A DNA stretch of 64,000 nt, from positions 4,278,001-4,342,000 of the forward strand of contig NZ_CP006850.1 of the NCBI RefSeq assembly GCF_000523235.1, read 5' to 3'. The stretch comes from Nocardia nova SH22a. GTDB lineage: Bacteria > Actinomycetota > Actinomycetes > Mycobacteriales > Mycobacteriaceae. Under the pieces are notes generated by a model. It saw only the letters and a list, made by a program, of their open reading frames with translations. It was not told the DNA's origin and searched no databases. Within the stretch, counting starts at the first letter, position 1; each line of letters opens with the position of its first letter. Position numbers and translations under genes: made by a program. Below are positions 9,310 to 17,278 of the stretch, piece after piece.

Positions 9310-9560
9310 TCGGTCAGCAACCCCGCCCCTGACAGTTCTTCTATTATTCTGGTGACATCTGCTTCTGCTTGCTCCGGTTCGACATCGAACGAATCGACGA
9401 TTGCCCGCACGGCGGCTGCACGGGATCCAGACACTATCAGTGTTTCCATTACGCGGTGGCCGGTGTCGTTGATCTCCCAGTAGATGCCGGTTCGCGAATT
9501 CAGCAGTATTGCACCGTTTTCGGTCTTCGCGACGTCCGTGTGTGCAGTCAGCTTTGCCAT
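9306..9560 (-). CDS. PqqD-like leader-recognition protein (lasso B1)
   Basis: An 84-aa PqqD-fold RiPP recognition element. The pattern GAILLNSRTGIYWEINDTGHRVMETL followed by a helical C-terminus (VEPEQAEADVTRIIEEL) is that of lasso B1 proteins. It binds the leader, mainly the YxxPxL motif present in the precursor at 11404-11526, and hands it to the B2 peptidase. Its start overlaps the 3' end of the C gene by 13 bp and its stop overlaps the B2 start, so C, B1 and B2 are translationally linked. Confidence 0.93.
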   Translation of the reverse strand: MAKLTAHTDVAKTENGAILLNSRTGIYWEINDTGHRVMETLIVSGSRAAAVRAIVDSFDVEPEQAEADVTRIIEELSGAGLLTE

Positions 9561-11365
9561 CTGCCCTCCTCCACTGCCTCGACCCACAGGGCATTGGCCA
9601 GCGTATTGTCCAGACCTCCGGACACCAATGCCGTATCCGTCGGATTATATTCGAGAATTTCGCGTATACGGTGTGCGTCGACGAGGCCACGGTCCACCAG
9701 ACCCGACGAAGCCACCGTCTCGACGATCGTTGCCGCATGTAGCGTGAGACCGTCGGCTTTGTCAGAGGACCCGGTTCCTTTCGTCTGGCGGTCGAGAAGC
9801 GTAGGATCCACGATCGGGCGCATCGCCTCTTTTATCAACGTTTTGAAATCCCACGGACTTGCTCTGAGCAGTGGTTCCACAACCATCGCCGCCTCCACGA
9901 CACGATCGTCGAAGAATGGTGACTCCATCGCGATACCGTTCTGCTCGCTCATTTGATGTAGTACTCGCGTGGTTCGAGTGCCGAACCGGATCGCATAGAG
10001 ATCGGCGCTGATTCCGCGTTCGCGGTGCAACGGCAGTGCATGATCGACTGATTCCGATAATGCGGAATATGCGAGACGACGCGCTTTATCGGTTGCCCAG
10101 ACCGGCATGAGCGGAAACATGTCCCATCCGAGAATATCCGGCGTGCTACCCGTCCTCGGCCGACTCCCCGCCGCGACCGAGGACGCGGCCCGCGCGAGCC
10201 AACGGGAGTACGACTCACACCGCGTCACGGCCCTCATCGTTGCGACAGGCGGCCACTTCTCCTGTACGCGGTGCGCCCGGAGGTGGCGGATCGCCTGCGT
10301 GGGGCGGCGCCGAAGCTGATCGCGCACGTGGGTCGCCGGCGGAGTGAACAGGTGGTCGCCACCTATCCCGGTCAGATGAAGTTGCCGGTTCGCGGCACGC
10401 AAGGACGCGTAACCCGCGAACTGCCTGCGCGCGTCCAGCAAGGTTGTCGCTGGCTCATCGGTCCGATACAGCGGCTCTCGCAGTCCGGAGTAGAACAGCG
10501 GCAGTTCCGAGGCGGCAACGATCACTCGGTCGATGTTGTCCAGTGCGGCCGCCGATCGGTTGGCCCATTCCATGTCCGCGTCCGCAGGATCACGACTCGC
10601 GATGGTGCGGGCCGTGAATCGGTCGGTGGAGGCCGACACGAGGTGCGTGATCGGTGTCGAATCCAAGCCGCCCGAGAGATCGCAGCCGACGCGATCGACC
10701 GTGGAGGTGCGAGCGCGAACAGCAAGTTCGAGCGCATCTCTGACTCTCGCGGCCCCTTCCGCCAAACCGAGTTCGGCTCGCGGCGGCTGCCACCACCGCC
10801 GCAGCGCGGGTTCCCGAGATCCGGACATGCGAATCGCGTATCCGGGAGGCACCGCATGCACACTGCCCCAGACGGGATTCACATCCAAGGGATGGGGAAC
10901 GTAGTCCATCAACCGGAGAGCCAACTGACGTTCGTCCAGTTCGGCGCCGCGGAGTTGCGCCAAGTGGTCTGCGCGACTACCAGCGATCGGCATCCCGTTC
11001 ACCCGCGTGTGGAATAGTTTGCGAATTCCGGACCCCGACCCCTGAACGTGTGCCGCCGAACCGTCCCAGGCAATGATGTACTGGCTGCCGTGGATTTCGT
11101 GTGCCAGTGTATCGAGTCGGCGTGTATCCGGAGCCGACAAAAAATTCTCGACATAGGACATATGCGGGATCAGAGTTGATCCGATGAAGACAACCGAAGA
11201 TGCCCTTCCATGCGCAGATATGACCCGATCCGAATTCCAACTGCCGACTATCCAGGCATTTCCGGAAGGATAATCTACCCGCTGTCGAATTTCCGGCAGA
11301 GGGAGGGGCGCCAAGCCTTCCAGAAGCCCCTCAGAGTCCGGCAAAACTATGAAGTATTCTTCCAT
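9548..11365 (-). CDS. lasso peptide macrolactam synthetase (asparagine synthetase-like, C protein)
   Basis: This 605-aa asparagine-synthetase-B homologue adenylates the ring Asp/Glu side chain of the precursor core and closes the isopeptide bond to the new N-terminus. The C-terminal synthetase domain carries the ATP pyrophosphatase loop CDLSGGLDST and later conserved acidic segments (TGIGGDHLF, ESPFFDDRVVE). The N-terminal glutaminase-like domain begins Met-Glu-Glu instead of Met-Cys, so the ammonia-generating Cys is absent, as expected for lasso cyclases. The ATG after GGGGAGGGG is used; another in-frame ATG lies within the ribosome-binding site itself. The gene follows the precursor by 38 bp. 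Confidence 0.95.
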   Translation of the reverse strand: MEEYFIVLPDSEGLLEGLAPLPLPEIRQRVDYPSGNAWIVGSWNSDRVISAHGRASSVVFIGSTLIPHMSYVENFLSAPDTRRLDTLAHEIHGSQYIIAWDGSAAHVQGSGSGIRKLFHTRVNGMPIAGSRADHLAQLRGAELDERQLALRLMDYVPHPLDVNPVWGSVHAVPPGYAIRMSGSREPALRRWWQPPRAELGLAEGAARVRDALELAVRARTSTVDRVGCDLSGGLDSTPITHLVSASTDRFTARTIASRDPADADMEWANRSAAALDNIDRVIVAASELPLFYSGLREPLYRTDEPATTLLDARRQFAGYASLRAANRQLHLTGIGGDHLFTPPATHVRDQLRRRPTQAIRHLRAHRVQEKWPPVATMRAVTRCESYSRWLARAASSVAAGSRPRTGSTPDILGWDMFPLMPVWATDKARRLAYSALSESVDHALPLHRERGISADLYAIRFGTRTTRVLHQMSEQNGIAMESPFFDDRVVEAAMVVEPLLRASPWDFKTLIKEAMRPIVDPTLLDRQTKGTGSSDKADGLTLHAATIVETVASSGLVDRGLVDAHRIREILEYNPTDTALVSGGLDNTLANALWVEAVEEGRWQS

Positions 11366-11403
11366 TACTTTGGTACCCCTCCCCATGTAACGCCAGAATT
11401 ATC

Positions 11404-11526
11404 CTATCCGCCCAGCGGAATTACGATGACCGGCTCCGGAATGCCGCGCCGGAGGTTTCCGGTATCCTTCCGGAAGGAACCGACCTTGGCAAGACGTGGC
11501 GTACTGTACTTCTGCTTCTTCTGCAT
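11404..11526 (-). CDS. lasso peptide precursor (A protein), 40 aa
   Basis: The ATG follows a strong GGGGGGAGGTG site. The leader has Tyr7-x-x-Pro10-x-Leu12, then GxF (16-18) and Thr22, matching the YxxPxL...GxF...T pattern read by B1/B2. Cleavage after Gly23, which leaves Thr at -2, gives the 17-residue core NLRRGIPEPVIVIPLGG at 11407-11457, with Glu31 at core position 8 for an eight-residue ring. Cleavage before Gly23 would give an 18-residue core with Gly1 and a nine-residue ring to the same Glu; both sizes occur in the family. Arg3-Arg4 lie in the ring and a hydrophobic VIVIPL segment would form the threaded loop and tail. There is one precursor copy only. Confidence 0.93.
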   Translation of the reverse strand: MQKKQKYSTPRLAKVGSFRKDTGNLRRGIPEPVIVIPLGG

Positions 11527-12153
11527 CACTTCATCACCTCCCCCCTGATGTGAGTAGCGCACTGCGGCGCCCAACAAAAACTTAAAATCAGCAACTTTCC
11601 GCCGCAATACAATGTGACACGAATCACAGCAATTGATTCTTCTCGCCGAGCCGCCTTCGAGCAGAGATCATGCGCAATTCCACGCGCCGAAAAATAACTC
11701 TATGATTGCCGGTATTTTTCTCAGCATGAATCCAAATAAGTAGCTTCTCGATTGCTGCACGTGATTAATCTATTCACCGCTGAAAGGCAGCGGAGACGAT
11801 AGCATTTTCGTTGTCTTCCACGCGCTCTCGTATCGATGCAATCGCAGGCGAAGAGGTCGATTTCGGTGTCCGCTCCGGCCACGTGGGGGCACCCGCAGAA
11901 CCGCTCAGGCTCGAGGGGGCGGTGGCCGACGATCGCGCTGCCCGTTCACTGTTCGCCAGGCGACTTCACTCGAGCGGTACGGCGCCGCGGGCTTGCGCGG
12001 CGCGTTTTGTAAGCGAGTGCTCACTAGATTCTGCCCTGCGTCTGTGCGATCATCGTTACCGATTTCAAAGAGCGTGATTCTCCCCTGGTTGCGGAGGGTC
12101 ACTTCCCACCGTGCCTCTCCCGGCCGGAGCGGCCCGGCGAAAGGATGGGGACA
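11527..12153. other. 627-bp intergenic region, AT-rich, divergent promoters
   Basis: This is the only long gap next to the lasso cluster. Bases about 11560-11800 are strikingly AT-rich for this genome (runs such as CAACAAAAACTTAAAATCAG and GAAAAATAACTC) and should carry the lasso promoter, which reads leftwards. The right half regains high GC and leads to the aldehyde dehydrogenase, with a TetR-type operator at 12012-12025. No convincing gene is present; the short open frames here lack ribosome-binding sites. Confidence 0.6.
12012..12025. promoter_or_regulatory. TetR-type operator upstream of aldehyde dehydrogenase
   Basis: AGCGAGTGCTCACT is an inverted repeat with one mismatch (AGCGAG/CTCACT), the AGYGAGTGCTCRCT type often bound by actinobacterial TetR proteins. 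It lies about 130 bp before the dehydrogenase start. No TetR gene is adjacent, so the regulator would act in trans. Confidence 0.5.
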
Positions 12154-13602
12154 GTGAGTAATGCCGTCGATGTCGATCCCGCGGTCCAGAATTCGAGTTC
12201 GGGGATCATCCCGGTCTACGACCCGTCCACCGAGGAGCTGATCGCCGAGGTCGCCGATTCCGATCGGGCGGCCGTCGACGCGGCGGTGGCCCGGGCGCGC
12301 GAGACCTTCGAATCGGGGGTCTGGCGCAAGCAGCCCGCCGCGCACCGCGCCGACGTTCTCTTCCGGGCCGCGACCATCATCCGGGACCGCATCGACGAAC
12401 TCGCCGAGATCGAGGCGCGCGACAACGGGATGAACGCCACCGCCGCGCGCCACATCATCAAGGTGTCGCTCGAGATGCTGGTGTACTACGCGGGGTGGGT
12501 CGGCAAGATCCACGGCGAGTCCGGCAATCTCGTATCCGACGGTCTGCTGGGCGAATTCGAGAACTATCACACCTTCACCCAGTACGAGCCGGTCGGTGTC
12601 GTCGGCCTGATCATTCCCTGGAACGGGCCGTTCTTCGTCGCGATGCTCAAGGTCGCGCCCGCGCTCGCGGCCGGGTGCAGCGCCGTGCTCAAACCCGCCG
12701 AGGAGACGCCGCTGACGGCGCTGAAACTCGAGGAGATCTTCCGCGAGGCGGGCCTGCCCGACGGCGTGCTGAACGTCGTCACCGGCTACGGCGAGACCAC
12801 GGGCGCGGCGCTCACCGCGCATCCGGATGTCGACAAGATCTCGTTCACCGGATCGACCGAGGTCGGGCGGCTGATCGTCAATGCCGCCGCCGGAAATCTC
12901 AAGCGCCTGACCCTCGAACTGGGCGGCAAATCGCCGCTGATCATGTTCGACGACGCCAACCTCGACAAGGCGATCCTCGGCGCCGGAATGGGTCTGCTCG
13001 CCGGTTCCGGGCAGAACTGCTCGTGCACCTCGCGCATCTACGTCCAGCGCGGAATCTACGAGCAGGTCGTGGACGGGCTGGCCAATCTGGCGAAGATGCT
13101 GCCGATGGGCGGCAGCGACGACCCCAATTCGGTCCTGGGCCCGCTGATCAGCGAGAAGCAGCGGCAACGGGTGGCGGGCATCGTGAACGACGGCGTGGCC
13201 GGTGGCGCGCAGATCGTGACCGGCGGGCAGCAGTTGGATCGGCGCGGCTACTTCTACGAGGCCACGATCGTCACCGGCACCACGCCCGATATGCGGCTGA
13301 TCCGCGAGGAGATCTTCGGACCGGTCGGCTCGGTCATCCCGTTCGACGACGAGGAGGAGGCCGTCGCCGCCGCGAACGACACCGATTACGGCCTCGCCGG
13401 TTCCATCTGGACCGAGAACCTCGGCCGCGCCCATCGCGTCGTGAACGAACTGCGCGCGGGCCAGATCTGGGTCAACTCGGCGCTGGCCTCCGATCCTTCG
13501 ATGCCGATCTCCGGGCACAAGCAGTCGGGCTGGGGCGGTGAACGCGGCAGGAAGGGTATCGAGGCGTACTTCAACCTGAAGTCCGTCTACATCGGACACT
13601 GA
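12154..13602 (+). CDS. aldehyde dehydrogenase (NAD(P)+-dependent)
   Basis: A 482-aa classical ALDH that oxidises an aldehyde to the acid. The conserved residues are visible: Asn in IPWNGPFF, the coenzyme loop FTGSTEVGR, the general-base Glu in LELGGKSP, and the nucleophile in GSGQNCSCTSR. The EEIFGPVGSV and C-terminal SGWGGERGRKG segments complete the fold. The length is usual for the family. A GTG start with AAAGGA eight bases upstream is preferred over an ATG three codons earlier that overlaps that site. The gene stands alone with a TetR-type operator upstream; the substrate is not evident. Confidence 0.92.
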   Translation: MSNAVDVDPAVQNSSSGIIPVYDPSTEELIAEVADSDRAAVDAAVARARETFESGVWRKQPAAHRADVLFRAATIIRDRIDELAEIEARDNGMNATAARHIIKVSLEMLVYYAGWVGKIHGESGNLVSDGLLGEFENYHTFTQYEPVGVVGLIIPWNGPFFVAMLKVAPALAAGCSAVLKPAEETPLTALKLEEIFREAGLPDGVLNVVTGYGETTGAALTAHPDVDKISFTGSTEVGRLIVNAAAGNLKRLTLELGGKSPLIMFDDANLDKAILGAGMGLLAGSGQNCSCTSRIYVQRGIYEQVVDGLANLAKMLPMGGSDDPNSVLGPLISEKQRQRVAGIVNDGVAGGAQIVTGGQQLDRRGYFYEATIVTGTTPDMRLIREEIFGPVGSVIPFDDEEEAVAAANDTDYGLAGSIWTENLGRAHRVVNELRAGQIWVNSALASDPSMPISGHKQSGWGGERGRKGIEAYFNLKSVYIGH

Positions 13603-13628
13603 TCCCGTCAGCGAATACCATCGGGCCG

Positions 13629-14357
13629 GTGACGTTCCTCGCCGCCGATGCGGCCACCCACGGCCAGGGTGTGCAGCAGTTCGGCGAACTGCTGCTGGCC
13701 TTCGCGCTGTCCTCGGTGATCGGGGTCGAGCGGCAGTTCCGGGGCAAGAGCGCCGGGCTGCGGACCCAGACCATCGTGGGCACCGCCTCGGCGCTGTTCC
13801 TGATCGTCAGTAAATACGGCTTCGGCGATGTGCTGGTGTCGGACTCGGTGGAATTGGATCCCTCGCGGGTCGCCGCACAGGTGGTCTCCGGAATCGGCTT
13901 TCTGGGCGCGGGACTGATCATCACCCGGCGCGGCGCGATCCGCGGTCTCACCACCGCCGCCTCGGTGTGGGAGACCGCGGCGATCGGCATGACGGCCGGG
14001 GCCGGACTGGTGTGGCTGGCACTGCTGGTGACCGGGCTGCACTTCGTGGTCGTGCTCGGATACACACCGCTGGGCCGGTGGATCTCCTCGCGCGGCCACG
14101 CCGAGCGCGGATACGCCGTCACCTACGAGGACGGCCGGGGTGTGCTGCGCGACCTGCTCGCCGCCTGCACCGCCAAAGGGTGGACCATCAAATCGATGTC
14201 GGTACTGAGCCGACGCGACGAATCCGCCTCCGCGCGAGACGGATTGGTGACCATCGGACTCACGCTCAGCGGCCACGGAGCCGTGGACGCGACCGGCGTG
14301 CTCGGCACCATCGACGGTGTCGTCCGAGTCGACATCGGCGAGGACGAAGAGGACTGA
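13629..14357 (+). CDS. MgtC/SapB family membrane protein
   Basis: A 242-aa protein with the MgtC fold: hydrophobic helices at about residues 18-35, 48-62, 85-105, 110-125 and 128-145. The conserved signatures are IGVERQFRGKSAGLRTQTIVG and GIGFLGAGLI, with the charged RGAIRGLTTAASVWETAAIG segment between. A soluble C-terminal ACT-like domain (about 155-242) follows. MgtC proteins support growth at low magnesium and in macrophages by acting on membrane potential or phosphate homeostasis. The gene is 27 bp downstream of the aldehyde dehydrogenase and may be read through from it, though no functional link is evident. Confidence 0.9.
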   Translation: MTFLAADAATHGQGVQQFGELLLAFALSSVIGVERQFRGKSAGLRTQTIVGTASALFLIVSKYGFGDVLVSDSVELDPSRVAAQVVSGIGFLGAGLIITRRGAIRGLTTAASVWETAAIGMTAGAGLVWLALLVTGLHFVVVLGYTPLGRWISSRGHAERGYAVTYEDGRGVLRDLLAACTAKGWTIKSMSVLSRRDESASARDGLVTIGLTLSGHGAVDATGVLGTIDGVVRVDIGEDEED

Positions 14358-14363
14358 CATTCC

Positions 14364-14747
14364 TCACGCCGCGAAGGCCAGATACACCACCATCACGGCG
14401 AACAGGAACCACCCCGCCCCCTGCCACACCGGCCACGGCTGTCCCCCGCGCCAGTGCCGGAACGTGACGACGAAAGCGCCGATCCCGCCGAGCAGCAACA
14501 CCACGCCCGGCACCAGGCCCGCCACCAGCGTGCTGGCCGTATCGCAAGTCACGCGGTCCGCGTCGGCGCATTGCGGCCGCGAACTCGCCCACCACAGCGC
14601 CACACCCGCCACGACGGCGGCCACCACCAGCACGACGGCGACATAGGTCGCCGCCCGCCGGAAGCTCGGCGGATCACTCCACCGCGGATTCACCGAGCGT
14701 GTCACGGACACCGGACTTTTCGTTCTCGGACAAGACATCCACCTCAT
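14364..14747 (-). CDS. small membrane protein, unknown function
   Basis: This 127-aa protein has three hydrophobic helices (about residues 33-53, 72-95 and 107-126) and two Cys in the loop after the first helix (PQCADADRVTCDT), possibly a disulfide outside the membrane. The first 25 residues are poor in membrane features; a GTG about 12 codons in is an equally good start. It converges on the MgtC gene with only 6 bp between stops. I do not recognise a family. Confidence 0.6.
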   Translation of the reverse strand: MRWMSCPRTKSPVSVTRSVNPRWSDPPSFRRAATYVAVVLVVAAVVAGVALWWASSRPQCADADRVTCDTASTLVAGLVPGVVLLLGGIGAFVVTFRHWRGGQPWPVWQGAGWFLFAVMVVYLAFAA

Positions 14748-14921
14748 TGTCGAGGAATCGGGTCACGCGGTCGTGCTACCCGGGGGCCCCGACCCGAAAC
14801 AGGACGCATCGGATCATCCGGGCCGGATCCGCCTCGACGCGGGACATCGGACGTTTTCCACCGCGGCCCGATGGGGTACCCGATAACCATCGGGCTCACG
14901 TGAAAAACGAGAGGATCTCGA

Positions 14922-15758
14922 ATGACACAGGAACCGATGATCGACGCCAGGCCCCGCGCCCGGCACGGACCGAACAGCTACGACAACATCGAACCCTGGT
15001 TCGACAAGCTGGCCGGATACGCCCCCGAAGACCCCGAACGCGACGCCGTGCGCAGCGAAATCGTGCGGCTGTGTCTTCCGCTGGCCGACCACATCGCCCG
15101 CCGCTTCACCGGCCGCGGAGAGAACTACGACGATCTGCACCAGGTGGCCCGGCTGGGCCTGGTGCTGGCGGTGGACCGCTACGACGTCGGCCGCGGCACC
15201 TCGTTCCTGTCGTTCGCGGTTCCCACCATGATGGGCGAGGTACGCCGTCACTTCCGCGACGTCACCTGGGCCACGCGCGTGCCGCGCAGGCTCAAGGAGT
15301 TGCGCACACTGCTGGGACCGGCGACCGATCGCCTCGCCCAGCGACTGGGCCACATGCCCACCGCCGCCGAACTGTCCTCGGAACTCGACATCGATGTCAT
15401 CGAGGTCGGCCAGGCGATCGCCGCCGGTAACGCCTACCGTTCGGACTCGCTCGACGAGATGATCACAGCCGACGAGAACGAGATCTACCCGGTCGACGCC
15501 CGGCTCGGCGCCGAGGAACCCTGCTACGAACTCACCGAGAACGCGATGGCGGTCCGGCCGCTCATCGAGAAATTGCCACCGGAGGAACGCCGCATCCTCA
15601 TCATGCGGTTCTTCGAGTCGCGCACGCAGACGCAGATCGCGCGCACGATGAACATCTCTCAGATGCAGGTGTCGCGCATCCTGGCGCGCACCCTGCACCG
15701 CCTCCACGACGAGGCACTGTGCGAGGAACCGGAACCGGTCGGCGCCGCCCGGACCTGA
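14922..15758 (+). CDS. SigB/SigF/SigG-family RNA polymerase sigma factor
   Basis: A 278-aa sigma-70 group 3 factor of the SigF type, used for stress and stationary-phase transcription. Region 2 runs about residues 45-115 (LPLADHIARRFTGRGENYDDLHQVARLGLVLAVDRYD, then the promoter-opening FLSFAVPTMMGEVRRHFRD), region 3 about 120-190, and region 4 about 220-265 with the HTH RTQTQIARTMNISQMQVSRIL. A ribosome-binding site GAGAGGATCTCGA precedes the ATG. No anti-sigma or anti-anti-sigma gene is next to it, so this SigF paralogue is not in the usual rsbW-sigF arrangement. Confidence 0.92.
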   Translation: MTQEPMIDARPRARHGPNSYDNIEPWFDKLAGYAPEDPERDAVRSEIVRLCLPLADHIARRFTGRGENYDDLHQVARLGLVLAVDRYDVGRGTSFLSFAVPTMMGEVRRHFRDVTWATRVPRRLKELRTLLGPATDRLAQRLGHMPTAAELSSELDIDVIEVGQAIAAGNAYRSDSLDEMITADENEIYPVDARLGAEEPCYELTENAMAVRPLIEKLPPEERRILIMRFFESRTQTQIARTMNISQMQVSRILARTLHRLHDEALCEEPEPVGAART

Positions 15759-15847
15759 CACCCCCGCATTCGCCGGTCGGAACGCCGCAGCACGCAGGCG
15801 AGCGAGGAGTCCGATGCGATCCGTTTCCGGCGATCACACCGACATGA

Positions 15848-16348
15848 TCAGAGATCCGTCTGCCGGGGCAGGAAGGTCCGGTAGGCGAGCCAGACGATGA
15901 ACGCCTGATGCTCGAGCGGAACCGTCGCCGGCACCGAAAGCCATTGCCGGTGCACGAAAAAGGCGGTGAACCGGCCCTCGCCCAGCAGATCCCCGTCCTC
16001 GGTGACGGTGTATCGGTCGCCCTTGCCCTGGACCATCCGATAGCAGCGGTCCCACGCCCGGATGGTCCAGGCGTACTCGGCGATCTCCGTGGTGGTGCCC
16101 GTCATCGTCGCCGGAACCGACGGCGGAGCCAGCGGATCGGCGCCGTCGGGCACGGGATAGGCACGGATGTAGAAGTTGGAGTGGTCGTTGAAGGTCAGCG
16201 TCGCGGTGGGCAGATACGCGATGGCACGCTTACGCCTCTGGACGAGCCGCCCCGCGGGCCGATCGTCGTAGGTCAGTTCCAGACGGCGCCACCTGCCCCG
16301 GGCTACCAGCATGTTCCGACGATAGCCTTCCGGCGGCGCGAGAAACAT
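15848..16348 (-). CDS. hypothetical protein, 166 aa
   Basis: A soluble protein with alternating hydrophobic/polar strands and many aromatic residues (FNDHSNFYIRAYPVP, EIAEYAWTIRAWDRCYRMVQGKG, GEGRFTAFFVHRQW), which looks like a beta-rich single domain similar in pattern to phospholipid-scramblase/LURP-like tubby folds. That likeness is only visual. A hydrophobic C-terminal stretch (HQAFIVWLAYRTFLP) could be amphipathic or membrane-associated. It converges on the sigma factor gene with 89 bp between. Confidence 0.55.
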   Translation of the reverse strand: MFLAPPEGYRRNMLVARGRWRRLELTYDDRPAGRLVQRRKRAIAYLPTATLTFNDHSNFYIRAYPVPDGADPLAPPSVPATMTGTTTEIAEYAWTIRAWDRCYRMVQGKGDRYTVTEDGDLLGEGRFTAFFVHRQWLSVPATVPLEHQAFIVWLAYRTFLPRQTDL

Positions 16349-16474
16349 GCTCGGCCGGATGACGTGCGTGGCTCACCGTCCGGACTCCGGACTGACTTCA
16401 GCGGCGGCATGGGGGGCGGCGGCATGGGCGATCTGGGCGTATGTCCGACGTGCGTGGCCGTGTGTCCGGCGTTC

Positions 16475-16551
16475 GAGCGCCTGGCTGGTCTCGGACGCGC
16501 TGGCGGGTCGACGTGCGAGCGCCTGGCTGATCTCGGACACGCTGGCGGGTC
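16475..16551. repeat. two tandem 35-bp repeats (period 42 bp)
   Basis: Copies at 16475-16509 and 16517-16551 begin GAGCGCCTGGCTG and end GCTGGCGGGTC; they differ at two bases. A third, partial echo (GGTCTCGGACACGTTGGCTG) follows to about 16566. They lie in the 326-bp gap (16349-16674) between two minus-strand genes. The rest of that gap is G-rich and holds nothing recognisable; open frames across it have no ribosome-binding site and a repetitive Arg-rich translation. Confidence 0.6.
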
Positions 16552-16674
16552 TCGGACACGTTGGCTGCGTCTCGGACGCGATCGGTGGACACGCGGGTGG
16601 ATACGGGGGGCGTCGTCGGTGGCGACGTCAGGGCGGGGCGAGCCAGTGGCAGGCAAGGCGGGCGACGGGCCGCC

Positions 16675-17172
16675 TCAGCGGGGCTGTATCCGATACTCGA
16701 CGGACACCGAGTCCGGTGAGTGCTGTTCGTGGGTGGTGACGCTGGCCTTGTAGTGGCCGGGGTCGGTGGGGAGCTGGGCGGTGTCGTACCAGGGCAGCTG
16801 CTGGTCGGGGTTGGTTGTCGAGCCCGCCGCGCCGGAGAACGGCATCGCGACCTCGCCGGTCGCGCCGGTGTCGAGGTTCTGCCAGGTGATGTAGGCGGTC
16901 GTGCGGCAGGGACTGTTGGGGTCGGAGGGCTTGTCGGCGACGAACGAGGGATCGGTGTTGTAGAACGCGAACGTCAGCGTGATGCGGGCGGTCGGCTCGT
17001 CCACATTGCCCCGGATGTTTCCGTAGCAGGCGCCACTCCCCTCGGTCACCGTCGTCTCGAGCGGTTGATCCAGCGATGCCCCGGCCGAGGCCGGGCCCGC
17101 GAACGCGAGAACGGGAACGCAGACGAGCGAGGCCGCGGCCACAGTGGTGCCGAGCGTGCGCGGTGAGCGCAT
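16675..17172 (-). CDS. secreted protein with Sec signal peptide, unknown function
   Basis: This 165-aa protein has a clear signal peptide: RSPRT, a hydrophobic core TTVAAASLVCVPVLAF and an AxA cleavage site near residues 28-31 (GPASAGA). The mature domain of about 130 residues is beta-rich with two Cys that could form a disulfide (SGACYGN and SPCRTT). It is similar in layout to the secreted protein at 22643-23080 (signal peptide, one disulfide, an ITWQN-/VSWRN-...-TGATG segment), so the two look like paralogues of one secreted beta-sandwich family. Confidence 0.7.
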   Translation of the reverse strand: MRSPRTLGTTVAAASLVCVPVLAFAGPASAGASLDQPLETTVTEGSGACYGNIRGNVDEPTARITLTFAFYNTDPSFVADKPSDPNSPCRTTAYITWQNLDTGATGEVAMPFSGAAGSTTNPDQQLPWYDTAQLPTDPGHYKASVTTHEQHSPDSVSVEYRIQPR

Positions 17173-17278
17173 GGTGTCCTCCTGGTATCGGTGCGTGCGG
17201 GCGACCTTGTCTCCTCTGCCTATCGTCGCCCGCCGGTGCGCGTGTTATCCGGGCCCCGCCCGCAGCGAGGCCCGGCTT

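Noticed and set aside
9310..9738. A longer N-terminus for the lasso B2 peptidase
   Set aside because: The extra frame overlaps B1 and the cyclase and is not protein-like; the ATGA overlap with B1 and the family length of about 145 aa fix the start.
16349..16674. CRISPR-like array
   Set aside because: Only two near-identical 35-bp copies with a 7-bp interval and no palindromic repeat or unique spacers; no cas genes in the window.
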